From NCBI GenBank assembly GCA_041687095.1, contig JAWLCQ010000118.1, positions 1 to 15,485 on the forward strand: a stretch of 15,485 nucleotides of DNA, written 5' to 3'. The translations under genes and the position numbers were made by a program. This DNA is from JAWLCQ01 sp041687095 (GTDB lineage Bacteria; Planctomycetota; Phycisphaerae; SM23-33). Within the stretch, counting starts at the first letter, position 1, and each line of letters begins with the position of its first letter. Below are positions 6,592 to 13,082 of the stretch, one piece after another. The notes beneath the pieces were generated by a model. The model saw only the letters and a list, made by a program, of their open reading frames with translations. It did not search any database and was not told the origin of the DNA.

Positions 6592-7348
6592 GCCCGCCTC
6601 CTTCCGCTGCCCGGCGGGCGAGCAGCATCCGCTCGACCTCCGCCAGTTCCTCCGGAGTATTGATGCTCGTGGCCTCTTCCTCCGGGACGGCCGCCACCGC
6701 CGCCAGAACCTCCCCGTCCGCCCGCAGGATGCCCAGGGCGTCGGTGAGGTAGTATTCCTTCTTCGCGTTCTCGTTCGAGAGGCGGGGCAGCACGGAGCGG
6801 AGCTTGGCCGCGTCGAAGCAGTACATCGACACGTTCACCTCGCGGAGGGCCCGCTGCTCGTCCGTCGCGTCCAGGTACTCCACGATGCCGATCAGGCGGC
6901 CCTGCTCGTCGCGAAGGATGCGGCCGTAGCGGGCGGGCTCCTGCATGAGGCACGTCGCCAACGTGCATGCCGCCCCTTCCTGCTCGTGCGTCTGGAGGAT
7001 CTGGCGGAGCGTTTCGGGGCGGATGAGCGGCCCGTCGCCGGCAAGCACGAGCACCGGGCCCGACAGCTTCGCCAGTTCATCCTGGCAGACCATGACGGCG
7101 TGCCCGGTCCCGAGCTGCTCGGTCTGCTCGACCCAGCGGACGGGCCCGTCGTAGGCGGCGAAGGCCTGGCGGACGAGGTGGGCCTGATGGCCGATGACCG
7201 TCACCAGCGGGTTGCACCCGGCGGCCTGGCAGGCGTCGAGGACGTAGGCGAGCATCGGCCGACCGCACACGGGGTGCAGCACCTTGGGCAGGTCGGACTT
7301 CATCCGCGTTCCCTTGCCCGCCGCCAGTATGATCGCCGATGCCTTCAC
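6581..7348 (-). CDS. glmU: GlmU-type UDP-GlcNAc pyrophosphorylase, single domain
   Basis: Nucleotidyltransferase expected to form UDP-GlcNAc from UTP and GlcNAc-1-phosphate for peptidoglycan. The Rossmann-type domain is complete: LAAGKGTRMKSDLPKVLHP at the N-terminus, QLGTGHA (78-84), AGDGPLI with Asp105 at the metal site, and a late Asn230 in SINTPEEL. These align with Asp105 and Asn227 of E. coli GlmU. The protein stops at 255 residues. The left-handed beta-helix acetyltransferase half of a normal 450-residue GlmU is absent, and the downstream sequence is prs, so this is not a frameshift. GlcN-1-P acetylation must be done elsewhere. The start is a GTG at 7348 with GGAAG upstream. Related sugar-nucleotide transferases are possible, but the local motifs favour GlmU. 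Confidence 0.88.
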   Translation of the reverse strand: MKASAIILAAGKGTRMKSDLPKVLHPVCGRPMLAYVLDACQAAGCNPLVTVIGHQAHLVRQAFAAYDGPVRWVEQTEQLGTGHAVMVCQDELAKLSGPVLVLAGDGPLIRPETLRQILQTHEQEGAACTLATCLMQEPARYGRILRDEQGRLIGIVEYLDATDEQRALREVNVSMYCFDAAKLRSVLPRLSNENAKKEYYLTDALGILRADGEVLAAVAAVPEEEATSINTPEELAEVERMLLARRAAEGGGHVG

Positions 7349-7373
7349 GTTGCTCGCTTCCGTCTTCCTGTGG

Positions 7374-7439
7374 CACGGGCATCTTGCCCGTGTGTCGCAG
7401 GGGCGTCTCGCCCCGGCTCGGGCGGGCGTTCCGCCCGCC
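7374..7439. repeat. Cluster of three perfect short hairpins between tRNA-Gln and glmU
   Basis: Three GC-rich hairpins stand almost end to end: CACGGGC with GCCCGTG (7374-7380/7386-7392), GGGGCG with CGCCCC (7400-7405/7409-7414), and GGCGGGCG with CGCCCGCC (7421-7428/7432-7439). Loops are 3 to 5 bases. They occupy most of the 172-base space between tRNA-Gln and the glmU-like gene. They may partly terminate, or define the 3' processing boundary of the tRNA, or simply be interspersed palindromes. Confidence 0.75.
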
Positions 7440-7520
7440 GCTAAACGTCTGCCCTTGAACTCGTTGCGTTCGCTCAGGGCTACGGTCTTCCGGTATCCCG
7501 GTACTCCAGTCCCGTGGAAC

Positions 7521-7592
7521 CTACCCGGCCAGGACTCGAACCTGGAATAGAAGGACCAAAACCTTCAGTGTTGCCAATTACACCACCGGGTA
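7521..7592 (-). tRNA. tRNA-Gln, anticodon UUG
   Basis: All four arms fold. The acceptor stem is TACCCGG/CCGGGTA (7 bp). The D arm is GTGT/ACAC with an AATTGGCA loop. The anticodon arm is GAAGG/CCTTC with loop TTTTGGT, giving TTG. The variable region is 4 bases and the T arm is CCAGG TTCGAGT CCTGG. U8 is present and the discriminator is G73, typical of glutamine tRNAs. No CCA directly follows G73, so it is added after transcription. It is transcribed leftward toward the glmU-like gene, probably from the promoter at 7820-7848. Confidence 0.96.
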
Positions 7593-7813
7593 GTGAATCA
7601 CCGTCGCCCTTGGGGGGCGAGCGGCACGGCCCGGGCCCCGGCAGGGGTCCTGTTGTGGCGGTCGGGACTGCGGCGCGGGGCAGTATCCGACCTTGCATAG
7701 CTGCTGCGGCTGTGGATCCGTCCGGAAGCCTGAACAGGCGGCCGCAACCTTGCCTGCCCATTCCCCGGTTTCCCAGGGAAGCTCCGTGCGGACGGACTGC
7801 GCCTCACGGAAAC
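7593..7813 (-). other. Long structured leader ahead of tRNA-Gln
   Basis: About 220 bases separate the predicted transcription start (near 7813) from tRNA-Gln. The stretch has strong pairings: GGTTTCC with GGAAACC (7767-7773/7809-7815), GCCTG AA CAGGC (7728-7739), and a hairpin at 7660-7692 with a 6-bp and a 5-bp stem around an asymmetric internal loop. I could not match it to the riboswitches, 6S RNA, RNase P RNA, SRP RNA or tmRNA whose core motifs I know. It may be only a 5' trailer removed by RNase P. Confidence 0.4.
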
Positions 7814-7819
7814 CTCAAA

Positions 7820-7848
7820 GCTTACCGGCCGCCCCCGCCCGCGTCAAC
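7820..7848 (-). promoter_or_regulatory. Sigma70-type promoter for tRNA-Gln and the ribosomal operon
   Basis: On the minus strand TTGACG (7848-7843) and TAAGCT (7825-7820) are separated by exactly 17 bases of nearly pure GC. The -35 matches 5 of 6 consensus positions and the -10 matches 3 of 6. It is the best candidate to drive tRNA-Gln and, by read-through, the glmU-prs-rplY-pth-rpsF-ssb-rpsR-rplI series. The same TTGACG box with a 17-base spacer occurs before the GH42 gene. Confidence 0.6.
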
Positions 7849-8042
7849 CCCGCGGAGGAAGGATTCTTGGAAATCCTTCTGGCAGCAGGGATGCAGGGGA
7901 TGCAGGGGATTGTGGACCTGAATTGGGATTTCGGATTTCGGATTTGCGTGGGTAGCGGAATCCGCGTCCCGATCGCACAGGACGCGACGAATCGATGCGC
8001 AGCGACTGCAGGGGGGTTCCCGCGGTCTCCTATTCTGCCACT
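7849..8042. other. Gap with short tandem phrases, no gene seen
   Basis: There is no convincing coding frame. At 7885-7910 a 9-base unit GCAGGGGAT is repeated about three times (the first copy is one base short). At 7926-7946 three 7-base units of GGATTTC/G follow. The 12 bases at 7899-7910 (GATGCAGGGGAT) recur as the reverse complement at 8181-8192, on the other side of the long palindrome. The rest is unremarkable. Confidence 0.65.
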
Positions 8043-8121
8043 GACGCCAAATGGCAAGCCTTGATAAGGCGTGAGAGCAGGATCTCGCCTTGTACCTTAT
8101 CAAGGCTTGCCATTTGGCGTC
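8043..8121. repeat. Long palindromic element, copy 1 (27-bp arms)
   Basis: Perfect 27-bp inverted arms lie at 8043-8069 and 8095-8121, around a 25-base centre that itself pairs (GAGA with TCTC, GGC with GCC). The outer ends CGCCAAATGGCAAGCC are the same as those of the element at 9941-10001. Each end also folds alone (GCCA AA TGGC), so a cruciform with side hairpins is possible. It sits 112 bases past the stop of the GH-like gene. It could be a REP/MITE-like insertion, a terminator or a 3'-end stabiliser. No transposase gene is present. Confidence 0.9.
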
Positions 8122-8233
8122 CGTACTCTCGCTCCCCTGCGTGCAGGGGGCGCAGGGTCAGACTCATCCCTTCCGCCCGCATCCCCTGCATCTCCGACTT
8201 TCCTCATCCGCGTTCATCTGCGTTTATCCCCGC
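8122..8233. other. Gap with hairpin and decamer phrase up to the next stop codon
   Basis: A short interrupted palindrome CCCCTGC GT GCAGGGG lies at 8134-8149. At 8206-8235 three 10-base units run in phase (ATCCGCGTTC, ATCTGCGTTT, ATCCCCGCTC). They run into the stop codon of the leftward gene at 8236-8234. Nothing here looks like a gene. Confidence 0.6.
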
Positions 8234-9922
8234 TCATTCCTGAGATAACAGCTGTTTCACGAAAGCATTAGGCGAAGTGATCTGCTCCGCGCTGCGGAGC
8301 GTCAGAGACGGGATCGCTCCGAGTTTCTCGTGGACCTGCAGGCGGAGCTGGTTGTCGGGGGTGTCCCCGCCGAGGTCGGTGTAGCCCATCGAGCGGCAGA
8401 GCGACCCGAAGAGGCGCTCGCAGACGGGGACGGGGTCGAGTTCGGCGAAGCGGTCCGCGTTGCGGTGCCACGAGCGGTACAGGTGCACCTGCGCGACGGA
8501 CTGGTACTGCATGGACAGTTCGTGGCGGCCCTCGCCCCCGACGGCGAGGGGGGCGCCTGCGGGCGTGCGGAGGTCGGTCAGTTCGCGGGTGAGGGCGGCC
8601 ATGCCCTCGGGCATGGAGAGGTTCTCGACCTGGGCGTTGTCGAGGTTGTAGGTGCACAGGGTCTGGTCCACGAAGACGCCCGGGGCGTCGAGTTCGCGGG
8701 CGGCGGCGGCGATGCGGGCGACCAACTCCCTCCGCCACGCGCTCGCTCCGGGGTGGACGTAGGCCATCACCTTCTCGTCGCGGTGTGCCCCCAGCGTGCC
8801 CACCGCCTGCGGGAAGGGGGGGCAGGTGCCGCTCTTCCACCGCCACCCCATCAGCCGCTTGGACCGCACGTCGCGGGCGAGGAAGTCCCGCATGCGGGCG
8901 AACAGCGGGTGGTTGGGGTCCATGGCGAAGTAGTTGAAGTGCGGCATCGCGCGGAAGCCCATGCCCAGGGCGGCGGTGATGAACGCTCGCCCGGTGTCGC
9001 TGGGGTTGTACTCGGGGTAGTTTTCGTCGTACGCGTCCGCCCGCCAGCCCGGAACGTGCAGCAGGACCGTTCGCGCATCCGTCGCCTTCGCCAGGGCGGT
9101 GAGGATCTCCTCCTTGCACGGGCACCACTGGATCGCCAGGCGGACGTCGCCCACCCAGTCCGGCCGCAGCGACGCGACGCGGTCCAGGCGGTACTCCGCG
9201 AACAGCCACCGGCGGTAGCTGTCCACCGGGACCTCCCAACCGCCCTCGTGCGTATCGAGGATCCACGTGAGGGACCCGACCGCCTGGTTGCGGTCCCAGG
9301 GCCCGTGGGCTTCGGTGTCGAACCCGAGCGTGCGGGCGTTGCGGTCGTTCCCGACCCGCAGCGCCTTGGGCGTCTGGAGGCGATCCTCCGTGCGGACGCT
9401 GAACCCGCCCGAGGCGCCCTGGAGGATGGCGAGAGCGGCCTCCCAGCCGCTGGGCCACGCCCAGTAGCCCACCGCCAGCGGGTGCTCCAGTTCGAGCCTC
9501 GCCCCCTGGAAGAACGGGGCGACGAGCTGGAGCCCGTCGGCGATCCCCGCGAGGCTCCACCGCACGAGCCCCAGCGATGGCCGCAGCGCCTGGGCGGCCG
9601 GTTCCACGAGCAGCCGCCCCTCGGGATCCACGGCGATGCGGAGGAAGGCGTCGGCTTCGTCGTCCTCGATGAAGACGTGGGCGCAGACGTCGCTGACGCG
9701 CTGGGTGCGGATGCGGGCGTGCGGGCCGGCGCCCACGGGCATCGCCTGGTTGTCCTGGAAGAACACCTCGATGGCGGGCACGGCCGCCTCGCCCGTCGGG
9801 GCCGCCAGCAGGACGTTCCCGTCTGGGTCCCGCAGCTCGATCAGCCGCGGCCCCTCGAACCTCGCCCGCAGGCGAGTGGTGACGACGTCGATCCGATTGC
9901 CTTCGCTCACCGTGATGGACAT
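8234..9922 (-). CDS. Glycoside-hydrolase-like protein resembling the DUF6259 group
   Basis: A 562-residue protein of unproven function. Residues 1-240 look like a beta-rich N-terminal domain (RFEGPRLIELRDPDGNVLLAA near the start). Residues 255-510 look like a TIM barrel: LAIQWCPCKEE, LLHVPGWRADAYDENYPEYNPS (split near 290-310), MGFRAMPHFNYFAMD (321-335), GVFVDQTLCTYNLDN (415-429) and VGGEGRHE (461-468). Asp419 at a strand end and Glu464 are the best candidates for catalytic residues. The overall look is that of DUF6259-type proteins in environmental bacteria; this rests on recollection, not a search. There is no signal peptide, so it is probably cytosolic. The ATG at 9922 has AAGGAG six bases upstream. 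It follows the GH42 gene by 124 bases, with a palindrome between, and is probably co-transcribed. The substrate is unknown. Confidence 0.75.
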   Translation of the reverse strand: MSITVSEGNRIDVVTTRLRARFEGPRLIELRDPDGNVLLAAPTGEAAVPAIEVFFQDNQAMPVGAGPHARIRTQRVSDVCAHVFIEDDEADAFLRIAVDPEGRLLVEPAAQALRPSLGLVRWSLAGIADGLQLVAPFFQGARLELEHPLAVGYWAWPSGWEAALAILQGASGGFSVRTEDRLQTPKALRVGNDRNARTLGFDTEAHGPWDRNQAVGSLTWILDTHEGGWEVPVDSYRRWLFAEYRLDRVASLRPDWVGDVRLAIQWCPCKEEILTALAKATDARTVLLHVPGWRADAYDENYPEYNPSDTGRAFITAALGMGFRAMPHFNYFAMDPNHPLFARMRDFLARDVRSKRLMGWRWKSGTCPPFPQAVGTLGAHRDEKVMAYVHPGASAWRRELVARIAAAARELDAPGVFVDQTLCTYNLDNAQVENLSMPEGMAALTRELTDLRTPAGAPLAVGGEGRHELSMQYQSVAQVHLYRSWHRNADRFAELDPVPVCERLFGSLCRSMGYTDLGGDTPDNQLRLQVHEKLGAIPSLTLRSAEQITSPNAFVKQLLSQE

Positions 9923-9940
9923 ACCGTGCTCCTTCCTTAC

Positions 9941-10001
9941 CCGCCAAATGGCAAGCCCCCGTCAGGGCACAGTGCCTTGATAGTGGCTTGCCATTTGGCG
10001 G
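9941..10001. repeat. Long palindromic element, copy 2 (17-bp arms)
   Basis: Perfect 17-bp arms lie at 9941-9957 and 9985-10001 around a 27-base centre, which holds GGCAC and GTGCC. The outer ends match copy 1 at 8043-8121 over 16 bases (CGCCAAATGGCAAGCC), but the centres differ. It lies 45 bases past the GH42 stop and ends 18 bases before the start of the GH-like gene. A cruciform or mRNA hairpin here could reduce expression of the second gene relative to the first. Confidence 0.9.
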
Positions 10002-10046
10002 CAGTGTTCGACCCGCCCCGGTGAAGGGCAGCGTCCGCCCTGTGCC

Positions 10047-12086
10047 CTACAGCTTGATCACCGCCACCCCGTACCGTTCCAGCGTCCACTCGTCACCGGT
10101 GGTCTTGCCCGTGAGCAGTTCCTTCTTCCCCGCGGGGACTTGGACGGCCTTGGGGTCCTCGGTGTGGTTGATGAGGAACAGAAGCTTGCGCTTCGCCTTC
10201 GCCTGCTGGCCTGCCGCCTTGGCGGTCCGGGCGGATCCGCCGTCGAGCATCGCGCTGCAGCGGTCCGGGGCGCTCTCGCGGACCGAGACCTCCACGCCCT
10301 CGGGGGGCGTCACCAGCGGGCGGACCTTCGCGCGGGCGAGCACGTCGGCGATCAGGGCGTCGTAGAACGCTGGTTCCTTCACGACCGTCCCGACGTAGTA
10401 CCCCGCCCCCTGGCCGTACTCGTTCACGGTGGCGGCCGCGAACTTCGCGAGGTGCCACTGCTCGTACCCCGCGAGCGTCCGGGCGGTCTTCGCCTTCACC
10501 CAGTCGATGTACTGGTGGGCGGTGAACTGCCCGGGGAGCCCGTCGGTTCCGGTGACCGCGAACTCCATCCCCGGCACCTCGTACTCCTCGATCTCGATCC
10601 CCAGGGCGTCGCGCAGCAGCCCGGGCAGCGTGCGGTCGTGGCAGAGGTTGGTCTCGTCCTTCACGCCTGTGCGGCAGTCGGTGACGAGGATTCCGCCATT
10701 CCTCACGAACGCGTCGAGGCGCTGGGCGAGCGCGTCGGGCAGGACGTGCAGGTCCGGGGCGATCACCACGCGGTAGTCCTCGATCGGTCCCGAGGGGGGC
10801 AGCATGTCCACGTTCACCCCCGCGCGGAACAGGGCGTTGTAGAAGCGGGCGCGGGCCGCCTGGTAGTCGTTCCCCGGGTAGCCCGGCTGGATGCGGAGGG
10901 CCCAGTTGCTGTCGTAGTCGTAGAGCATGGCCACGGGGGTGCGGACGGTCGTGCCCGCAAGCTCCTTGGCGAGGGCGTGGTACTCACCGGCGGTCTGGGC
11001 GGCTTCGCGGTAGCGGCGGAGCGGCTTGCCATCGTGCCCCAGCAGCCCGTGCCAGTACTGCTCGCGACCGGCCGTGCACGTCCGCCAGCGGAACCAGACC
11101 TGCCCGTCGGCACCGTGGGCGAGCTGCTGGTAGGCGATCTTGCGGATCTCGCCCGGGCGCGGGTTGCGGTTGAACGCCCCCCATCCGCCCGGCCCGGCCG
11201 TCTGCTCCATGATCCAGAAGTTCTTCCGCTTGAGCCCGCGCATGACATCCGCCGCCGACGAGGCGTCGTAGGGGATCCCCGGGGCGCCCCAGACGGGGTA
11301 GTTGTCCCAGCTCACGAAGTCCAGGTCCTCGGACAGGTCGTAGTAGTTGAGGTCGCTGAAGTGCCCCATGAGGTTGTGCGTCACCACGTGCTCGGGGCAC
11401 ACCTCGCGGAGGATGCGGACCTGGTCGCGCTGGAAGCGGACGTTGAGCCACGAGAAGTACCGCTGCCAGTCGAGGCACAGGCTGGGGTTGTAGGACGCGA
11501 AGTCCGCGGGGATCTCGATCTCGCCCCACGTCCCGTACACGTGCCCCCAGAAGTGCGTGCCCCAGCGCGCGTTGAGTTCGTCGAGCGACCCGTACCGGTT
11601 CCGCAGCCAGTCCTGGAAGTCGCTGCGGCAGGTGGGGCAGTGGCAGACGGGATGCCCGAACTCGTTGTCCGTCTGCCAGCCGATGACGTTGGGCGCGTCG
11701 CGGAAGTGCTCGGCCATCGCGCGGGTGACGCGCTCGCTCAGCAGGCGGTACGTGCCGCTGGTGAAGCAGTTGTTCTTCCGCACGCCCCAGACGATGCGGG
11801 TGCGGTCGGGCTTCATGGCGAGGGTCTCGGGGTACTTGCGGGCGCACCAGGCGGGCATGACGGCGGTGGGGGTGCAGAGGACGGCAGACACCCCGTGCTT
11901 GGCCAGGACCGCGAGGGCGTCGTCGAGCCAATCGAATTCGAACCGCCCCTCTTCAGGTTCAAGGAAGGCCCAGGCGAACTCGGCGAGGCGGGTGACGTTG
12001 AAGCCCGCCTTCTGCATGAGCTTGGCGTCGGTCTCCCAACGCGTGCGGGGCCAGTGCTCCGGGTAGTAATCCGCGCCGATGTACAT
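10047..12086 (-). CDS. GH42 beta-galactosidase
   Basis: Removes terminal beta-galactose from oligosaccharides. The 679-residue product has the three GH42 parts: catalytic TIM barrel (about 1-370), trimerisation domain (about 385-590) and small C-terminal beta domain. It opens with the family hallmark GADYYPEHW. The acid/base is Glu142 in TDNEFG and the nucleophile is Glu294 in FWIMEQTAG. Cys107, Cys148, Cys150 and Cys153 match the four-cysteine zinc site described in Thermus A4 beta-galactosidase. It has no signal peptide, so it is cytosolic. The ATG at 12086 has AAAGGA upstream, and a promoter lies at 12125-12153. In Gram-negative and environmental bacteria GH42 enzymes often act on plant-derived galactosides and not on lactose. 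The pairing with a GH31 enzyme nearby would suit xyloglucan oligosaccharides, but that is inference. Confidence 0.93.
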   Translation of the reverse strand: MYIGADYYPEHWPRTRWETDAKLMQKAGFNVTRLAEFAWAFLEPEEGRFEFDWLDDALAVLAKHGVSAVLCTPTAVMPAWCARKYPETLAMKPDRTRIVWGVRKNNCFTSGTYRLLSERVTRAMAEHFRDAPNVIGWQTDNEFGHPVCHCPTCRSDFQDWLRNRYGSLDELNARWGTHFWGHVYGTWGEIEIPADFASYNPSLCLDWQRYFSWLNVRFQRDQVRILREVCPEHVVTHNLMGHFSDLNYYDLSEDLDFVSWDNYPVWGAPGIPYDASSAADVMRGLKRKNFWIMEQTAGPGGWGAFNRNPRPGEIRKIAYQQLAHGADGQVWFRWRTCTAGREQYWHGLLGHDGKPLRRYREAAQTAGEYHALAKELAGTTVRTPVAMLYDYDSNWALRIQPGYPGNDYQAARARFYNALFRAGVNVDMLPPSGPIEDYRVVIAPDLHVLPDALAQRLDAFVRNGGILVTDCRTGVKDETNLCHDRTLPGLLRDALGIEIEEYEVPGMEFAVTGTDGLPGQFTAHQYIDWVKAKTARTLAGYEQWHLAKFAAATVNEYGQGAGYYVGTVVKEPAFYDALIADVLARAKVRPLVTPPEGVEVSVRESAPDRCSAMLDGGSARTAKAAGQQAKAKRKLLFLINHTEDPKAVQVPAGKKELLTGKTTGDEWTLERYGVAVIKL

Positions 12087-12124
12087 GGGCGATCCTTTCG
12101 TCTGGGTGTCGGTGATGGGCAGCG

Positions 12125-12153
12125 ATGCTACGGCGGACGGGGCGGGGCGTCAA
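12125..12153 (-). promoter_or_regulatory. Sigma70-type promoter of the GH42 gene
   Basis: On the minus strand TTGACG (12153-12148), 17 bases, then TAGCAT (12130-12125). The -35 matches 5 of 6 and the -10 matches 4 of 6 consensus positions. Transcription would start near 12118, giving a leader of about 30 bases. The 191-base divergent region must also hold the promoter of the rightward gene at 12278, but I could not pick out a good one. Confidence 0.65.
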
Positions 12154-12277
12154 TCGGGCGGCGAGCGCGGCGGTTTTCTTCCCCCGTCCGCTAACCACCC
12201 CCGGGCAGGGCTGTCCAATCGTCCACGGTTCCAACGACCGTTTGAAGACGAGTGTTGCACCCGAAAGGAGACGAACC

Positions 12278-12934
12278 ATGAAGATGACGAGAGCAATGTG
12301 GGCCGTGGCGGCGTTGACGGGGGCGCTGGCGACGGGGGCGTGGGCCGACGAGGCCACGATACAGGGTGGACCGGCGCAGGTTGCCTCCGGTGCGGCCGTC
12401 GTCCCCACCGGGGCGCAGATCTCCGTCCGCATCGGCGACGGGGCGATGCACCTCGGCCGGGGCGGGTACGGGCAGGGGCACTGGGAGACGCGGACCGTCC
12501 GCGTGCTCGTCGCGCCCGGGCGATACGAGTACTACACCACTCCCGGGCACTACGAGTACCGCCGCTACGGGCACACCGAGGTCCGCACCTGGGTGCCCGG
12601 GCGAACCGAGCGCGTCTACGTTCCGCCCCGCTACGAGTACCGCACCGAGCGCTACTGGGTCCCGGGCCCAACGCACGGCCGCGAGTACCGCTGGGACTGG
12701 GGCCGCCGCGACGACCATCGTGACTGGAGGCGGGGCCGGGACGACCATCGCGACCGGGACTGGGACCGGCGGGACCGCGACGACCATCGCGACCGCCGCG
12801 GCCGCGACGACCGCGACCATGATCGTGGCCGCGACCGTTACGACCGCGACCGCGATGGAAAGTGGAATCGCGGCCATGACCTGAAAATCCAGCCCGAGAA
12901 GCAGAACAGCGACATGGAGGCGAAGCGTCACTAG
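12278..12934 (+). CDS. Secreted Tyr/Glu- and Arg/Asp-rich repeat protein, function unknown
   Basis: The only convincing plus-strand gene. It encodes 218 residues. A signal peptide covers 1-23 (MKMTRAMWAVAALTGAL...AWA), with likely cleavage before DEA. Residues 68-130 are a run of imperfect YE/WVPG repeats (PGHYEYRRYGHTEVRTWVPG, then PPRYEYRTERYWVPG). Residues 140-192 are almost only Arg, Asp and His, built on DDHRD units; the matching DNA word ACGACCATCG recurs at 12711, 12741 and 12780. There are no Cys residues and no catalytic pattern. An envelope-associated, possibly metal- or polymer-binding role is imaginable but unproven. I chose the ATG at 12278 because AAAGGAG lies seven bases upstream; a longer frame from 12125 runs through the divergent promoter. 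It diverges from GH42 and converges on GH31. Confidence 0.85.
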   Translation: MKMTRAMWAVAALTGALATGAWADEATIQGGPAQVASGAAVVPTGAQISVRIGDGAMHLGRGGYGQGHWETRTVRVLVAPGRYEYYTTPGHYEYRRYGHTEVRTWVPGRTERVYVPPRYEYRTERYWVPGPTHGREYRWDWGRRDDHRDWRRGRDDHRDRDWDRRDRDDHRDRRGRDDRDHDRGRDRYDRDRDGKWNRGHDLKIQPEKQNSDMEAKRH

Positions 12935-12960
12935 GCGCTGCTTCCGGTGACTCCATCTCC

Positions 12961-12989
12961 AGCGCCGCGGGCCCACAACCCGCGGCGCT
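12961..12989. terminator. Shared hairpin between convergent genes
   Basis: AGCGCCGCGGG (12961-12971) and CCCGCGGCGCT (12979-12989) form a perfect 11-bp GC stem with a 7-base loop. It lies 26 bases past the rightward stop and about 90 bases past the GH31 stop on the other strand. No T-run follows on either side. The position between converging genes makes a bidirectional terminator likely. Confidence 0.7.
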
Positions 12990-13082
12990 GCCGTGCGCGG
13001 AGGGCGACTGCAGGGAGGCGAGAGCCCCGATGACGCGGCTCCGCGTGCAGAGGGCTCGGCGTCGCTCCGCCATGCGCATGCT

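Noticed and set aside
7593..7813. 6S RNA, RNase P RNA or a cobalamin riboswitch
   Set aside because: The closing stem pairs with itself instead of the 3' end, and the RNase P P4 and B12-box motifs are missing.
7885..7946. Possible CRISPR array
   Set aside because: Units are only 7-9 bases, directly adjacent with no unique spacers, and no cas genes are present.
8268..10024. Long frames overlapping the GH-like gene in both directions (about 560 residues each)
   Set aside because: Arg/Pro/Gly-rich shadows. Only the 562-residue frame has a good ribosome-binding site and a fold-like sequence.
12191..12976. Minus-strand 261-residue frame of Val/Ala-rich, membrane-like sequence
   Set aside because: It is the complement of the Arg/Asp repeat region of the secreted protein. 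The hydrophobic look comes from reading GAC/CGC repeats backwards.
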